Shown: in pieces, positions 6,687 to 13,585 of the stretch
How positions within the stretch are numbered: position 1 is the first letter of the stretch
Layout of the letters: each line of letters begins with the position of its first letter
Assembly: GCA_964545075.1 (NCBI GenBank)
Contig: CAZJFS010000122.1
Location: forward strand, 1 to 13,585
From: DAOPXV01 sp035352535
Lineage (GTDB): Bacteria > Muiribacteriota > UBA9980
Length of the DNA: 13,585 nt
Direction: 5' to 3'
Program-made: the position numbers and the translations under genes
Notes under the pieces: model-generated
The model's input: only the letters and a program-made list of their open reading frames with translations
The model's database searches: none
Told to the model about the DNA's origin: nothing

Positions 6687-9344
6687 ATGCAATACAATTT
6701 TTTTGACAACCTGACGGGGCTTATGTCGGAAAAAGCCAATAAGACGGCCCTGCAAATTAAGCGTAACGGCGAATACGTAAAATATTCATACGAGCGCTTC
6801 TATAAAATCGCTTGCGGCATATCGCTTTATCTTGCGGGGCTCGGCGTCGGAAAAGGCGATAACGTCGCGCTTTTTTCCGAGAACAGCCCCGAATGGGTCA
6901 TCGCTTACTTTGGGATTCACGCAACCGGCGCGGCCGTCGTTCCGCTTGATTCGCAGTATACCGAAATGGAGCTTTCCAACCTTTTGCCATACGCCGGCGT
7001 CGAGATCGTTTTATGCTCGTCCGTTTTATATGAAAGGACAATCAAAAACCTTGCCCGCGAAATTAAATTCAAAAAAATACTGATAATCGACGCGCAGGGT
7101 GAAAATTCGATCTTCGATCTCGCGCCCGCCGGCTCGCCGGCCGCCGTTCGCAGCGAGAACGATGTGATGAGCATGATCTTCACTTCCGGAACGACCGGCG
7201 ATCCTAAAGGCGTAATGCTTACCGATAAAAATTTTTTAAGTAATATCGAATCAATAAACAAACTCAATGTCGTGAATGGAAACGACAATATACTCGCGAT
7301 ACTTCCCATGCATCATTGCTTTTCATTTACAGCCACGATACTTCTTCCGCTGTTAAACGGCGGCACGATAACTTTTCAGCCTTCGCTCAAGGGACCGGAC
7401 ATACTTGCCGCGATGCACGAGACCGGCGTCACGAAAATGGCCGGCGTGCCCCAGCTTTTTTCGATATTTGAAAAAAATATTTTTGGAAAGATCGAGAAAC
7501 TGGGGATCGGTCAGCGCAAAATATTCGGAATTCTTTATAAGATTTCCGAATTCGTTTATGATAAGACCGGTTATATGCCAGGCAAGATACTTTTCAAAAA
7601 GATCGGTTCCGCTTTCGGCCCCTCTTTTAAATTTTTTGTTTCGGGAGGCGCGAAGCTCGATCCCAAAACCGCCAAAAATTTCGCCGTGCTCGGCCTCGAA
7701 GTCCTTGAAGGTTTCGGATTGACCGAGACCGCCCCGGTGCTGACCCTTAATCCTCCCGGCAAGGCGAGGATCGGTTCCTGCGGAAAGCCTCTTCCGGGCG
7801 TGGACGTTAAAATATTAAACTCCGATAAGGAAGGCGTCGGCGAAATCGTCGTACGCGGCCCGAATGTAATGCCTGGATATTACAAGCATCCTCAATCTAC
7901 GGCCGAAGTCATTAAGGACGGATGGTTTTATACGGGCGATCTCGGCTACCTCGATAAAGACGGGTATCTTTTCATAACCGGCAGGGCGAAGGATGTCATC
8001 GTCATGGCTTCCGGCAAGAACGTATATCCCGAGGAAGTCGAAAAGCATTATCAGAAAACTCCGTATGTCGCCGAAATGTGCGTTATGGCAGAGGATTCAA
8101 AGGACGGAAAGATAGAAAAGTTACGCGCTATAGTGGTTCCGAATTACAGGCTTTTCCGCGAACAGAATATCGCAAACTGCACCAATTATATAAAATGCGA
8201 GTTCGAGGAGCTTTCGCTGAAGATACCAACTTATATGAGGATAACTGATTTTAAAGTGATCTCGGAGGAACTGCCGAGGACCCGCCTTGGCAAGCTTAAA
8301 CGCGCCGAGATAAAAAAACGGGGGCTTTTCGACAGGACCAGCGATGACGCCGTTAAGAAACCGGAACTTACTTCCGAGGAGCTTGCTCTTATGGCGGAGC
8401 CGATCGCGGAAAAGCTGGTCGAAAGGGTCAAAAAACTTGCCGGCAAGACCGAAGTTTCGCCCCGCGACAATCTTGAACTCGATCTGGGCATAGATTCTCT
8501 CACAAGGCTCGAACTTTTAGTCGTCCTCGAATCCGAGTTTGGCGTTAAAGTTAAAGAAACCGAGGCTTCTTCGCTTATACATATGAAAGACCTTCTCGAA
8601 AAAGTCGTTAAGGAAGGTAAAATATCGGCGCAGTCAGGTTCATCAGGCTTTCTGGAAGCCATTCGCAAAGATCCGGAAGTTCCGTTTGCCGAAGCGTATG
8701 ATTTAAGGCCGGGGCTTTTCGCGTCACTCTTCAAATGGACGCTTAAACGTCTGGTTTACGCTTTTTTCGCGCTGACGTGCGGCATAAAAGTCAAGGGACT
8801 TGAAAATATCCGTCACAAGAAAGCATTTTTGCTCTGCCCCAATCACACAAGCTATATCGATCCGGTTCTGATGTTTTTGATACTGCCAGACTTTTTCAGC
8901 AAAAGAACTTTTTTCTTCGCGCTCGAGGAAATGTTCGGCGGGCCGTATATGGCCTGGATGAGAAAGCTTTTAAGGATAATTACTTCGGGAACCGAAGACT
9001 CTATGATAAGATCGCTTCAATATTCATCGATTGCGCTGTCAAAAGGCTTTCCTATATGCATATTTCCTGAAGGACAGCGCACGATCGACATGAAACTTAT
9101 GCGCCCTAAAAAGGGTTTCGCCATATTGGCCGGCGAGCACCATGTTCCGATCTATCCGGTTTATATCGGCGGCGCCTTGAGTATGTTCTCCAAGCCGAAT
9201 CCCGGATTTACGAGGTCGCCCCTGACGGTCACGGTAGGCGAACCGATAATGCCTCCGGATAAGACGGAATTCAAAGAAGAAGATTATGAACTTATGATGA
9301 AGCTCTGGTACCTTTCTGTTTTGAAGCTCGGGCCTAAAAAATAA
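6687..9344 (+). CDS. Three-domain fusion: acyl-adenylating enzyme, acyl carrier protein, PlsC-type acyltransferase
   Basis: This 885-residue protein probably activates a fatty acid with ATP, loads it on its own carrier domain and transfers it to a lysophospholipid or glycerolipid. Domain 1 (about 5-555) is an AMP-binding/acyl-CoA synthetase type enzyme: TSGTTGDPKG (166-175), GFGLTETAP (342-350), YTGDLG (415-420), GRAKDVI, KNVYPEEVE (444-452) and PRTRLGKLKR with the likely catalytic Lys536. Domain 2 (about 570-655) is a phosphopantetheine carrier with LGIDSLTRLEL, attachment Ser604. Domain 3 (about 680-885) is a PlsC/LPLAT acyltransferase with NHTSYID (HX4D, His720/Asp725) and FPEGQR (793-798). 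E. coli Aas carries acyltransferase and adenylation domains in the opposite order and has no built-in carrier. The next gene is an LplT-like transporter fusion 43 bp downstream, which supports a lysolipid salvage role. A general acyl-CoA/acyl-ACP ligase with phosphatidate synthesis is the alternative. Confidence 0.88.
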   Translation: MQYNFFDNLTGLMSEKANKTALQIKRNGEYVKYSYERFYKIACGISLYLAGLGVGKGDNVALFSENSPEWVIAYFGIHATGAAVVPLDSQYTEMELSNLLPYAGVEIVLCSSVLYERTIKNLAREIKFKKILIIDAQGENSIFDLAPAGSPAAVRSENDVMSMIFTSGTTGDPKGVMLTDKNFLSNIESINKLNVVNGNDNILAILPMHHCFSFTATILLPLLNGGTITFQPSLKGPDILAAMHETGVTKMAGVPQLFSIFEKNIFGKIEKLGIGQRKIFGILYKISEFVYDKTGYMPGKILFKKIGSAFGPSFKFFVSGGAKLDPKTAKNFAVLGLEVLEGFGLTETAPVLTLNPPGKARIGSCGKPLPGVDVKILNSDKEGVGEIVVRGPNVMPGYYKHPQSTAEVIKDGWFYTGDLGYLDKDGYLFITGRAKDVIVMASGKNVYPEEVEKHYQKTPYVAEMCVMAEDSKDGKIEKLRAIVVPNYRLFREQNIANCTNYIKCEFEELSLKIPTYMRITDFKVISEELPRTRLGKLKRAEIKKRGLFDRTSDDAVKKPELTSEELALMAEPIAEKLVERVKKLAGKTEVSPRDNLELDLGIDSLTRLELLVVLESEFGVKVKETEASSLIHMKDLLEKVVKEGKISAQSGSSGFLEAIRKDPEVPFAEAYDLRPGLFASLFKWTLKRLVYAFFALTCGIKVKGLENIRHKKAFLLCPNHTSYIDPVLMFLILPDFFSKRTFFFALEEMFGGPYMAWMRKLLRIITSGTEDSMIRSLQYSSIALSKGFPICIFPEGQRTIDMKLMRPKKGFAILAGEHHVPIYPVYIGGALSMFSKPNPGFTRSPLTVTVGEPIMPPDKTEFKEEDYELMMKLWYLSVLKLGPKK

Positions 9345-9387
9345 CGGCGGTCAATTTTATAATGTATGAAAGATGGAATAAATAAAC

Positions 9388-11277
9388 ATGTCCGATAAAT
9401 TTTTGGCGACGCGGGGAAAGACGGGTGGACGCGGTTTTATTTCCCTTATATTAGCGCAGCTTCTCGGCGCATTCAACGATAAAGGGTTCATGACGCTTAT
9501 AACGCTGTATCTTTCCGCGCATGTCGCGCCATCCGAAAAATCCTTTTATATAGCTCTCGCTACGGCGCTTTTTATAGCCCCGTTTATTCTTTTTTCGACA
9601 TATTGCGGCTATTTCGCCGATAAATTCTCGAAGCGGACGATAATGCTCGCTGTCAAATGCTGGGAAATATTTATAATGTTCTTCGGCCTTGCCGCTTTTT
9701 ATTACCAGAGCATGCCAGCTCTTTTCGGGGCTTTATTTTGCCTGGGCATCCATTCGACGCTCTATTCGCCGGCCAAGTATGGAATATTGCCTGAAATACT
9801 TACCGATGAGGAACTTTCGAATGGCAACGGCATACTTGAGCTTACGACGTTCGTTTCAATAATCGCCGGAACCATAGCCGCGTCGCTTTTATTTAAATTT
9901 TTTAAAACGGATTTGTATTACGCTTCGTTCATATTTATAGCCATAGCGGCTGTCGGTTTTTGCATAACATATTGCGTGCCGCGCGTTCCGCCTTCAGGCG
10001 TGAGCGAGCCGTTCAAGTTTAATTTCATAGGCGGCGTTTACAATGAACTGAAGAGGGCGTCCAAAGACAAGGCGCTGTTCTTAACGCTTGCCGCGATAAC
10101 ATTTTTCTGGCTTCTGGCGACCGCGATAAACAATAATATTATAACCTATTCGAAGGACATGCTTCAGATAACAGAGGATGAAATGGGCTTTTTACTGGCG
10201 GCCCTGGCTATCGGCATAGGTTTCGGCTCGGGCCTGGCGGGAAAGTTATCCGGCGACATGGTCGAATTCGGCCTCGTGCCGCTCGGATCTATCGGAATGA
10301 CAATATTTTTATTCGACCTCAATTTTTCCCACGGATATGTAAAGGCGTTCTTTTTCAACCCTAACGCGTCTAACTTTTATATGATAAGGACGGGAGCCGA
10401 TCTTTTTATGATCGGTTTATTCGCGGGGCTTTTCATGGTGCCGCTGCACGCGTATCTTCAGGTGAAGGCGCCGAACGGCGAGACGGGACGGATAATCGGC
10501 CTCATGAATTTCACGTCGAATATTTTCATGATTTTCGCTTCTTTCATGGTTTATTTTATGCACGATAACGCCTTCATGCCATTAAATTCGGCGAATATCT
10601 TTTTCGTTCTTGGCGCTATGACCCTCGCGATGACGTTCATAATAATATGGATGCTGCCGGACTTTCTTTTAAGGCTCGTGTTCTTCGTTACGACGAACGT
10701 AATTTACCGTATCAAAATGGCGGATGAAGTCAGGCTCCCGATTTCGGGCCCCGCGATGATAGTGTCGAACCACGTCTCGCTGGCCGACGTTTTCATAATA
10801 AACGCCACGACGCATCGCCACGTCCGGTTCATGCTCGAGCGCTCTTATTATGAAAGGTCTTGGTTCAAATGGCTTTTTAAATTGATGAAAGTCGTTCTTA
10901 TTACGGCGGACAAACCGCTGGATGAAGAAATAGCCGCGTCGCGCGCCGTTTTAACGGATGGAAATATTCTGTGCTCATTCCCGGAAATATTCATAACCGA
11001 TAACGGTCTTATGAAGGAATTTAAATATGACCCCTCGAAAATATCGGAAGGCATCGACGTTAAAATATATCCCGCCCGCATTTCAGGCATGTGGGGCTCG
11101 ATCTTCGGTATGCGCGACGGGGCGCCGGAATGGAAGAGGCCGCAAAGGCTAATGCGTAAAGTTTATGTCGAATTCGGTGCTCCGCTAACATCATCCGCCA
11201 CTGGTGAAGATATAAGGCGCGGAATCGAAGTGCTTCGCGAAAAGATCGAGAAAACGGTTGCGGGTGATATCAAATGA
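9388..11277 (+). CDS. LplT-like MFS transporter fused to a PlsC-type acyltransferase domain
   Basis: This 629-residue inner-membrane protein has residues of about 15-435 forming many hydrophobic segments of the major facilitator type. The opening LLGAFNDKGFMTLITLYL is characteristic of lysophospholipid transporters (LplT). The C-terminal part (about 440-629) resembles the acyltransferase of Aas: NHVSLAD (HX4D, His462/Asp467), LITADKP, FPEIFITDNGLMKEF (531-545), GMWGSIFG and VEFGAPL. In Aas the equivalent of FPEIFIT reads FPEGRIT, so here the EGxR substrate-binding motif has lost its glycine and arginine. Many bacteria have MFS, acyltransferase and adenylation domains in one chain; here the adenylation part sits in the preceding gene. 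Expected role: flipping lysophospholipids inward for re-acylation. The ATG has only a weak ribosome-binding site, so expression probably depends on the upstream gene. The stop overlaps the ankyrin gene start by 4 nt. Confidence 0.88.
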   Translation: MSDKFLATRGKTGGRGFISLILAQLLGAFNDKGFMTLITLYLSAHVAPSEKSFYIALATALFIAPFILFSTYCGYFADKFSKRTIMLAVKCWEIFIMFFGLAAFYYQSMPALFGALFCLGIHSTLYSPAKYGILPEILTDEELSNGNGILELTTFVSIIAGTIAASLLFKFFKTDLYYASFIFIAIAAVGFCITYCVPRVPPSGVSEPFKFNFIGGVYNELKRASKDKALFLTLAAITFFWLLATAINNNIITYSKDMLQITEDEMGFLLAALAIGIGFGSGLAGKLSGDMVEFGLVPLGSIGMTIFLFDLNFSHGYVKAFFFNPNASNFYMIRTGADLFMIGLFAGLFMVPLHAYLQVKAPNGETGRIIGLMNFTSNIFMIFASFMVYFMHDNAFMPLNSANIFFVLGAMTLAMTFIIIWMLPDFLLRLVFFVTTNVIYRIKMADEVRLPISGPAMIVSNHVSLADVFIINATTHRHVRFMLERSYYERSWFKWLFKLMKVVLITADKPLDEEIAASRAVLTDGNILCSFPEIFITDNGLMKEFKYDPSKISEGIDVKIYPARISGMWGSIFGMRDGAPEWKRPQRLMRKVYVEFGAPLTSSATGEDIRRGIEVLREKIEKTVAGDIK

Positions 11278-12956
11278 CGGACTCACTTCAAAACCGAGCC
11301 AGAACGGCGCTTATGTATGCCACGGAAAACGGGAATGTTGATCTTGTAAGGCTTTTGATATCCCGTCGCGTCGACGTGAATATGCGGGACCGATACGGCA
11401 ATACCGCTCTTATCCTGGCCGCTTCAAAAGGCAACGCCGAAATAGCCAAACTTCTTATAACGTGCGGCGCCGACATAAACGCTCGGAAAAATAACGGCCA
11501 CACGCCTTTAATGGAAGCCGTTATGGGTTCGTTTACCGAACTCGTGAAATTTTTTCTGAAGATCGGTTGTGACGTGAATATCTATGACTCGGACGGCGTT
11601 ACCGCTTTAATGCTCGCGGCCGCTTCCGGCAAAACTGAACTTTTGACCATGCTCGCCGAATCCGGCGCCGATGTAAACGCCCGCGACGCAAACGGCAATA
11701 CCGCTCTGATTTCGGCCGTGCGAAGCGCGAATCCGGCCGCCGCTAATTTTCTGATTGAAGCCGGAGCGAGCGTGACCGCCAAAAACTCCGATCAAAAAAG
11801 CGCGCTAATATTCTCCGCGCTGGACGGCCTCGTCGATATGGCCCTTATACTTCTGACGAAGGACCCTTCCAATATCAACGAACCGGATGCTGACGGCAAC
11901 ACGCCTCTTATATACGCCGTCCGGAATTCAAACTACGTAATGTCGAAAATACTTATAGAATATGGCTGCGACGTAAACGCTTCCGATATTAGCGGTATGA
12001 CGCCGCTTATGGTTTCATCGATCAGCGGGTATAGCGATATAACGCAGCTTCTGATTTCGCGCGGCGCCGACGTGAACGTTAAGAGCAACGACAACATGAC
12101 CGCTCTTATGTTCGCGGTGATAATGGGGCACGGAGAGATCGTAAGCGTGCTTGCCGGATGCGTCGCCGATGCAAAGGATTTTTCGCCGGCATTCGTACTT
12201 GCCGCGCAGAACGGATATACCGAGCTCGTCGAATTTTTCCTGGCTAAAAGCGTTGGCGTCAACGCCCGTGACGGTAACGGCAATACCGCGCTCGTATATT
12301 CCGTCGAAAAGGGATTCGACGAGATATCGGCTATTTTAATCAAAGCGGGAGCGGATATTAACTCACAGTCAAGCGAAGGCAAGACGCCCCTTATGATCGC
12401 GTGCGAGAAAGACCTTGAAGGACTCGCCCGGAAGCTTGTCAGTAAAGGCGCGCTTCTCGGGCTCCGTGATAATTACGGGTATACCGCGCTTATGACGGCT
12501 TCATTGAACGACCGCGCGGGCCTCGTTAAAATTTTACTGGCCGCCGAAGCCGATATCAAGCCGGAATCGCCTCAACTGCCGTACGATGCTCTGATAATCG
12601 CTTCAAATAAGGGTAATTTAGAATCGGTGAAAGCCCTTGCCGCGGTTATTCCGAATTTGAACGCGAAGCATAATTACGGTAAAACGCCATTGATATGCGC
12701 GGCCTGCGGCGGACATACCATCGTCATGAAATTTCTTATAGATTCCGGTTCAAATATCAACGCCGCAGACGACGCGGGCAAAACACCGCTTATATACGCT
12801 TATTCATACGGCCATATCGAAGCCATAAAACTTTTATTGAACGAGGGGGCTAACGCCGTCGTTCGCGACAGCTCCGACAACAGCATTTTAAGCATGGCCA
12901 GAAATGACGGAAATAAAGAAATACTGGAACTTCTTGAAAAATATTGCATAAAATAA
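11274..12956 (+). CDS. Ankyrin-repeat protein (17 repeats, no other domain)
   Basis: This 560-residue protein consists almost wholly of about 17 ankyrin repeats, most exactly 33 residues, each of the form xxGxTALxxAxxxGxxEIxxLLIxxGADVNARD. Repeat 1 starts at residue 7 and the last, partial unit ends at residue 560. Units 6 and 14 have 34 residues, and units 9 and 10 only 31. There is no signal peptide, membrane segment or extra domain, so it should be a soluble cytoplasmic solenoid that binds a protein partner. Its ATG overlaps the stop of the transporter-acyltransferase gene (ATGA), with GGGTGA about 6 nt upstream, so the two are likely translated together. tdk follows after 12 bp. Function is unknown; a scaffold or regulator of the lipid enzymes is an inference from position only. 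Confidence 0.93.
   Translation: MTDSLQNRARTALMYATENGNVDLVRLLISRRVDVNMRDRYGNTALILAASKGNAEIAKLLITCGADINARKNNGHTPLMEAVMGSFTELVKFFLKIGCDVNIYDSDGVTALMLAAASGKTELLTMLAESGADVNARDANGNTALISAVRSANPAAANFLIEAGASVTAKNSDQKSALIFSALDGLVDMALILLTKDPSNINEPDADGNTPLIYAVRNSNYVMSKILIEYGCDVNASDISGMTPLMVSSISGYSDITQLLISRGADVNVKSNDNMTALMFAVIMGHGEIVSVLAGCVADAKDFSPAFVLAAQNGYTELVEFFLAKSVGVNARDGNGNTALVYSVEKGFDEISAILIKAGADINSQSSEGKTPLMIACEKDLEGLARKLVSKGALLGLRDNYGYTALMTASLNDRAGLVKILLAAEADIKPESPQLPYDALIIASNKGNLESVKALAAVIPNLNAKHNYGKTPLICAACGGHTIVMKFLIDSGSNINAADDAGKTPLIYAYSYGHIEAIKLLLNEGANAVVRDSSDNSILSMARNDGNKEILELLEKYCIK
11292..12953 (+). repeat. Array of about 17 ankyrin-coding units of roughly 99 bp
   Basis: The period is visible in the DNA as well as the protein. 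A 16-nt stretch, ACGGCAATACCGCTCT, occurs at 11395-11410 and again at 11692-11707, exactly 297 bp (three units) later; its first 13 nt recur at 12277-12289. Most other units agree only at the protein level, so the array is mainly old, with traces of internal duplication or conversion. Confidence 0.85.
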
Positions 12957-12968
12957 AACGGAGGGAAA

Positions 12969-13514
12969 ATGTTAAAAGGAGATTTTACGGTTATAGCCGG
13001 ATGCATGTTCTCGGGCAAGACCGAGGAATTGATAAGGCTCGTGCACCGCGCCCGCATAGCGAGGAAAAAGGTGAAGGTATTCAAAAGCGTTCTTGATAAG
13101 CGTTATTCTGATGATAACGTCGTATCGCATAATAAGAACGACGTCATCGCCATTCCTGTTTCTACCGCTGCCGATATCGAAAAACACATAACGGCCGAAG
13201 ACGATATTATCGCCATCGACGAGGTCCAGTTCTTTAAGGACGGGATCGTCGACAGCATAAAGAAGTGGCTCTTTCAGGACGGTAAAAAGGTCATAGCGGC
13301 GGGGCTCAATCAGGATTCGAAAGGCAATCCGTTCGGGCCGATGCCGATGCTTTTAGCTCTCGCCGACGATATCATAAAGTTAAACGCAATATGTATCAAA
13401 TGCGGAAATATCGCGAACAAATCGCAGCGCATAGTAAAATCCGAGGAACAGATAGTCGTCGGCTCCACGGATTTTTATGAAGCCAGATGCGCTCTTTGCT
13501 GGGAACCTAATTAA
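12969..13514 (+). CDS. tdk: Thymidine kinase (type II, TK1 family)
   Basis: This enzyme phosphorylates thymidine to dTMP using ATP, a cytoplasmic pyrimidine salvage step. The 181-residue protein is normal for bacterial TK1-type enzymes. Motifs are the P-loop GCMFSGKT (11-18), the Walker-B-like DEVQFF (84-89) whose glutamate is the catalytic base, GLNQDSKGNPFGPMP (112-126), and the zinc site CIKC (142-145) with CALC (174-177), preceded by the thymidine-binding lasso STDFYEARC. The start ATG has CGGAGGG 3 nt upstream. It lies 12 bp after the ankyrin gene, so it is probably co-transcribed with it, although nothing links its chemistry to the lipid genes. No terminator is visible after it. Confidence 0.95.
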   Translation: MLKGDFTVIAGCMFSGKTEELIRLVHRARIARKKVKVFKSVLDKRYSDDNVVSHNKNDVIAIPVSTAADIEKHITAEDDIIAIDEVQFFKDGIVDSIKKWLFQDGKKVIAAGLNQDSKGNPFGPMPMLLALADDIIKLNAICIKCGNIANKSQRIVKSEEQIVVGSTDFYEARCALCWEPN

Positions 13515-13525
13515 AAGATGAGCTT

Positions 13526-13585
13526 ATGATTGAAAATAAAATGAAGCCTACGGTTGGCCAAAGGTTGTTTTTCCTTTTAAAAAGC
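13526..13585 (+). CDS. Start of an unidentified ORF, cut off by the window end
   Basis: An ATG 11 nt after the tdk stop opens a frame of 20 codons (MIENKMKPTVGQRLFFLLKS) that runs off the window. A GAG lies close upstream as a weak ribosome-binding site. The spacing fits another operon gene. A second in-frame ATG at codon 6 is possible. The sequence is too short to assign a family. Confidence 0.45.
   Translation, partial: MIENKMKPTVGQRLFFLLKS

Noticed and set aside
8231..8734. 167-codon open frame on the minus strand
   Set aside because: It is antisense to the adenylation/carrier domains, has a Ser/Arg/Leu-rich product with no recognisable motif, and runs against a clearly coding strand.
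9358..9363. TATAAT in the 43-bp gap as an internal promoter for the transporter gene
   Set aside because: No acceptable -35 hexamer is found at 15-20 nt upstream; chance is likely in an AT-rich gap.

Overview
The window is bacterial chromosomal DNA with tightly packed genes, near-balanced base composition and frequent ATA isoleucine codons. A diaminopimelate (DAP) lysine pathway of the acetylated type, plus LplT/Aas-like lysophospholipid salvage genes, fits a bacterium with DAP-containing peptidoglycan. The lipid genes suggest, but do not prove, a diderm (Gram-negative-type) envelope. Nothing in the sequence fixes a genus; an under-sampled lineage is my guess.

Layout: (1) 1-1029, plus strand: the 3' part of a nucleotide-sugar dehydrogenase, clearly AT-richer in places than the rest and probably the edge of a surface-polysaccharide locus. 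(2) 1053-6460, minus strand: a lysine/DAP operon transcribed dapH, lysC, class-III aminotransferase, lysA, N-acetyl-DAP deacetylase. The last four genes overlap by 4 nt or are 2 nt apart. The operon is preceded by a consensus sigma-70 promoter (TTGACA, 18 nt, TATAAT). dapA, dapB and dapF are not in the window. (3) 6461-6686: a divergent intergenic region holding that promoter, a weak plus-strand promoter candidate and a 14-bp-arm inverted repeat. (4) 6687-13585, plus strand: a probable operon of a three-domain adenylation-ACP-acyltransferase protein, an LplT-like transporter fused to a second acyltransferase domain, a protein made wholly of 17 ankyrin repeats, thymidine kinase (tdk), and the first 20 codons of another ORF.

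How the genes work together: DapH acetylates tetrahydrodipicolinate, the aminotransferase and deacetylase turn it into LL-DAP, and LysA decarboxylates meso-DAP to lysine; LysC feeds the start of the pathway. In the second operon, the first protein can in principle activate a fatty acid, hold it on its own carrier domain and transfer it to a lysolipid. The second protein would bring lysophospholipid across the inner membrane. The ankyrin gene is translationally coupled to the transporter gene (ATGA overlap), so it may serve the same process as a protein-binding scaffold or regulator. This is the most unusual part of the window: a rearranged version of the lplT-aas system, with two acyltransferase domains (one with an altered substrate motif), a carrier domain in cis, and an all-ankyrin partner.
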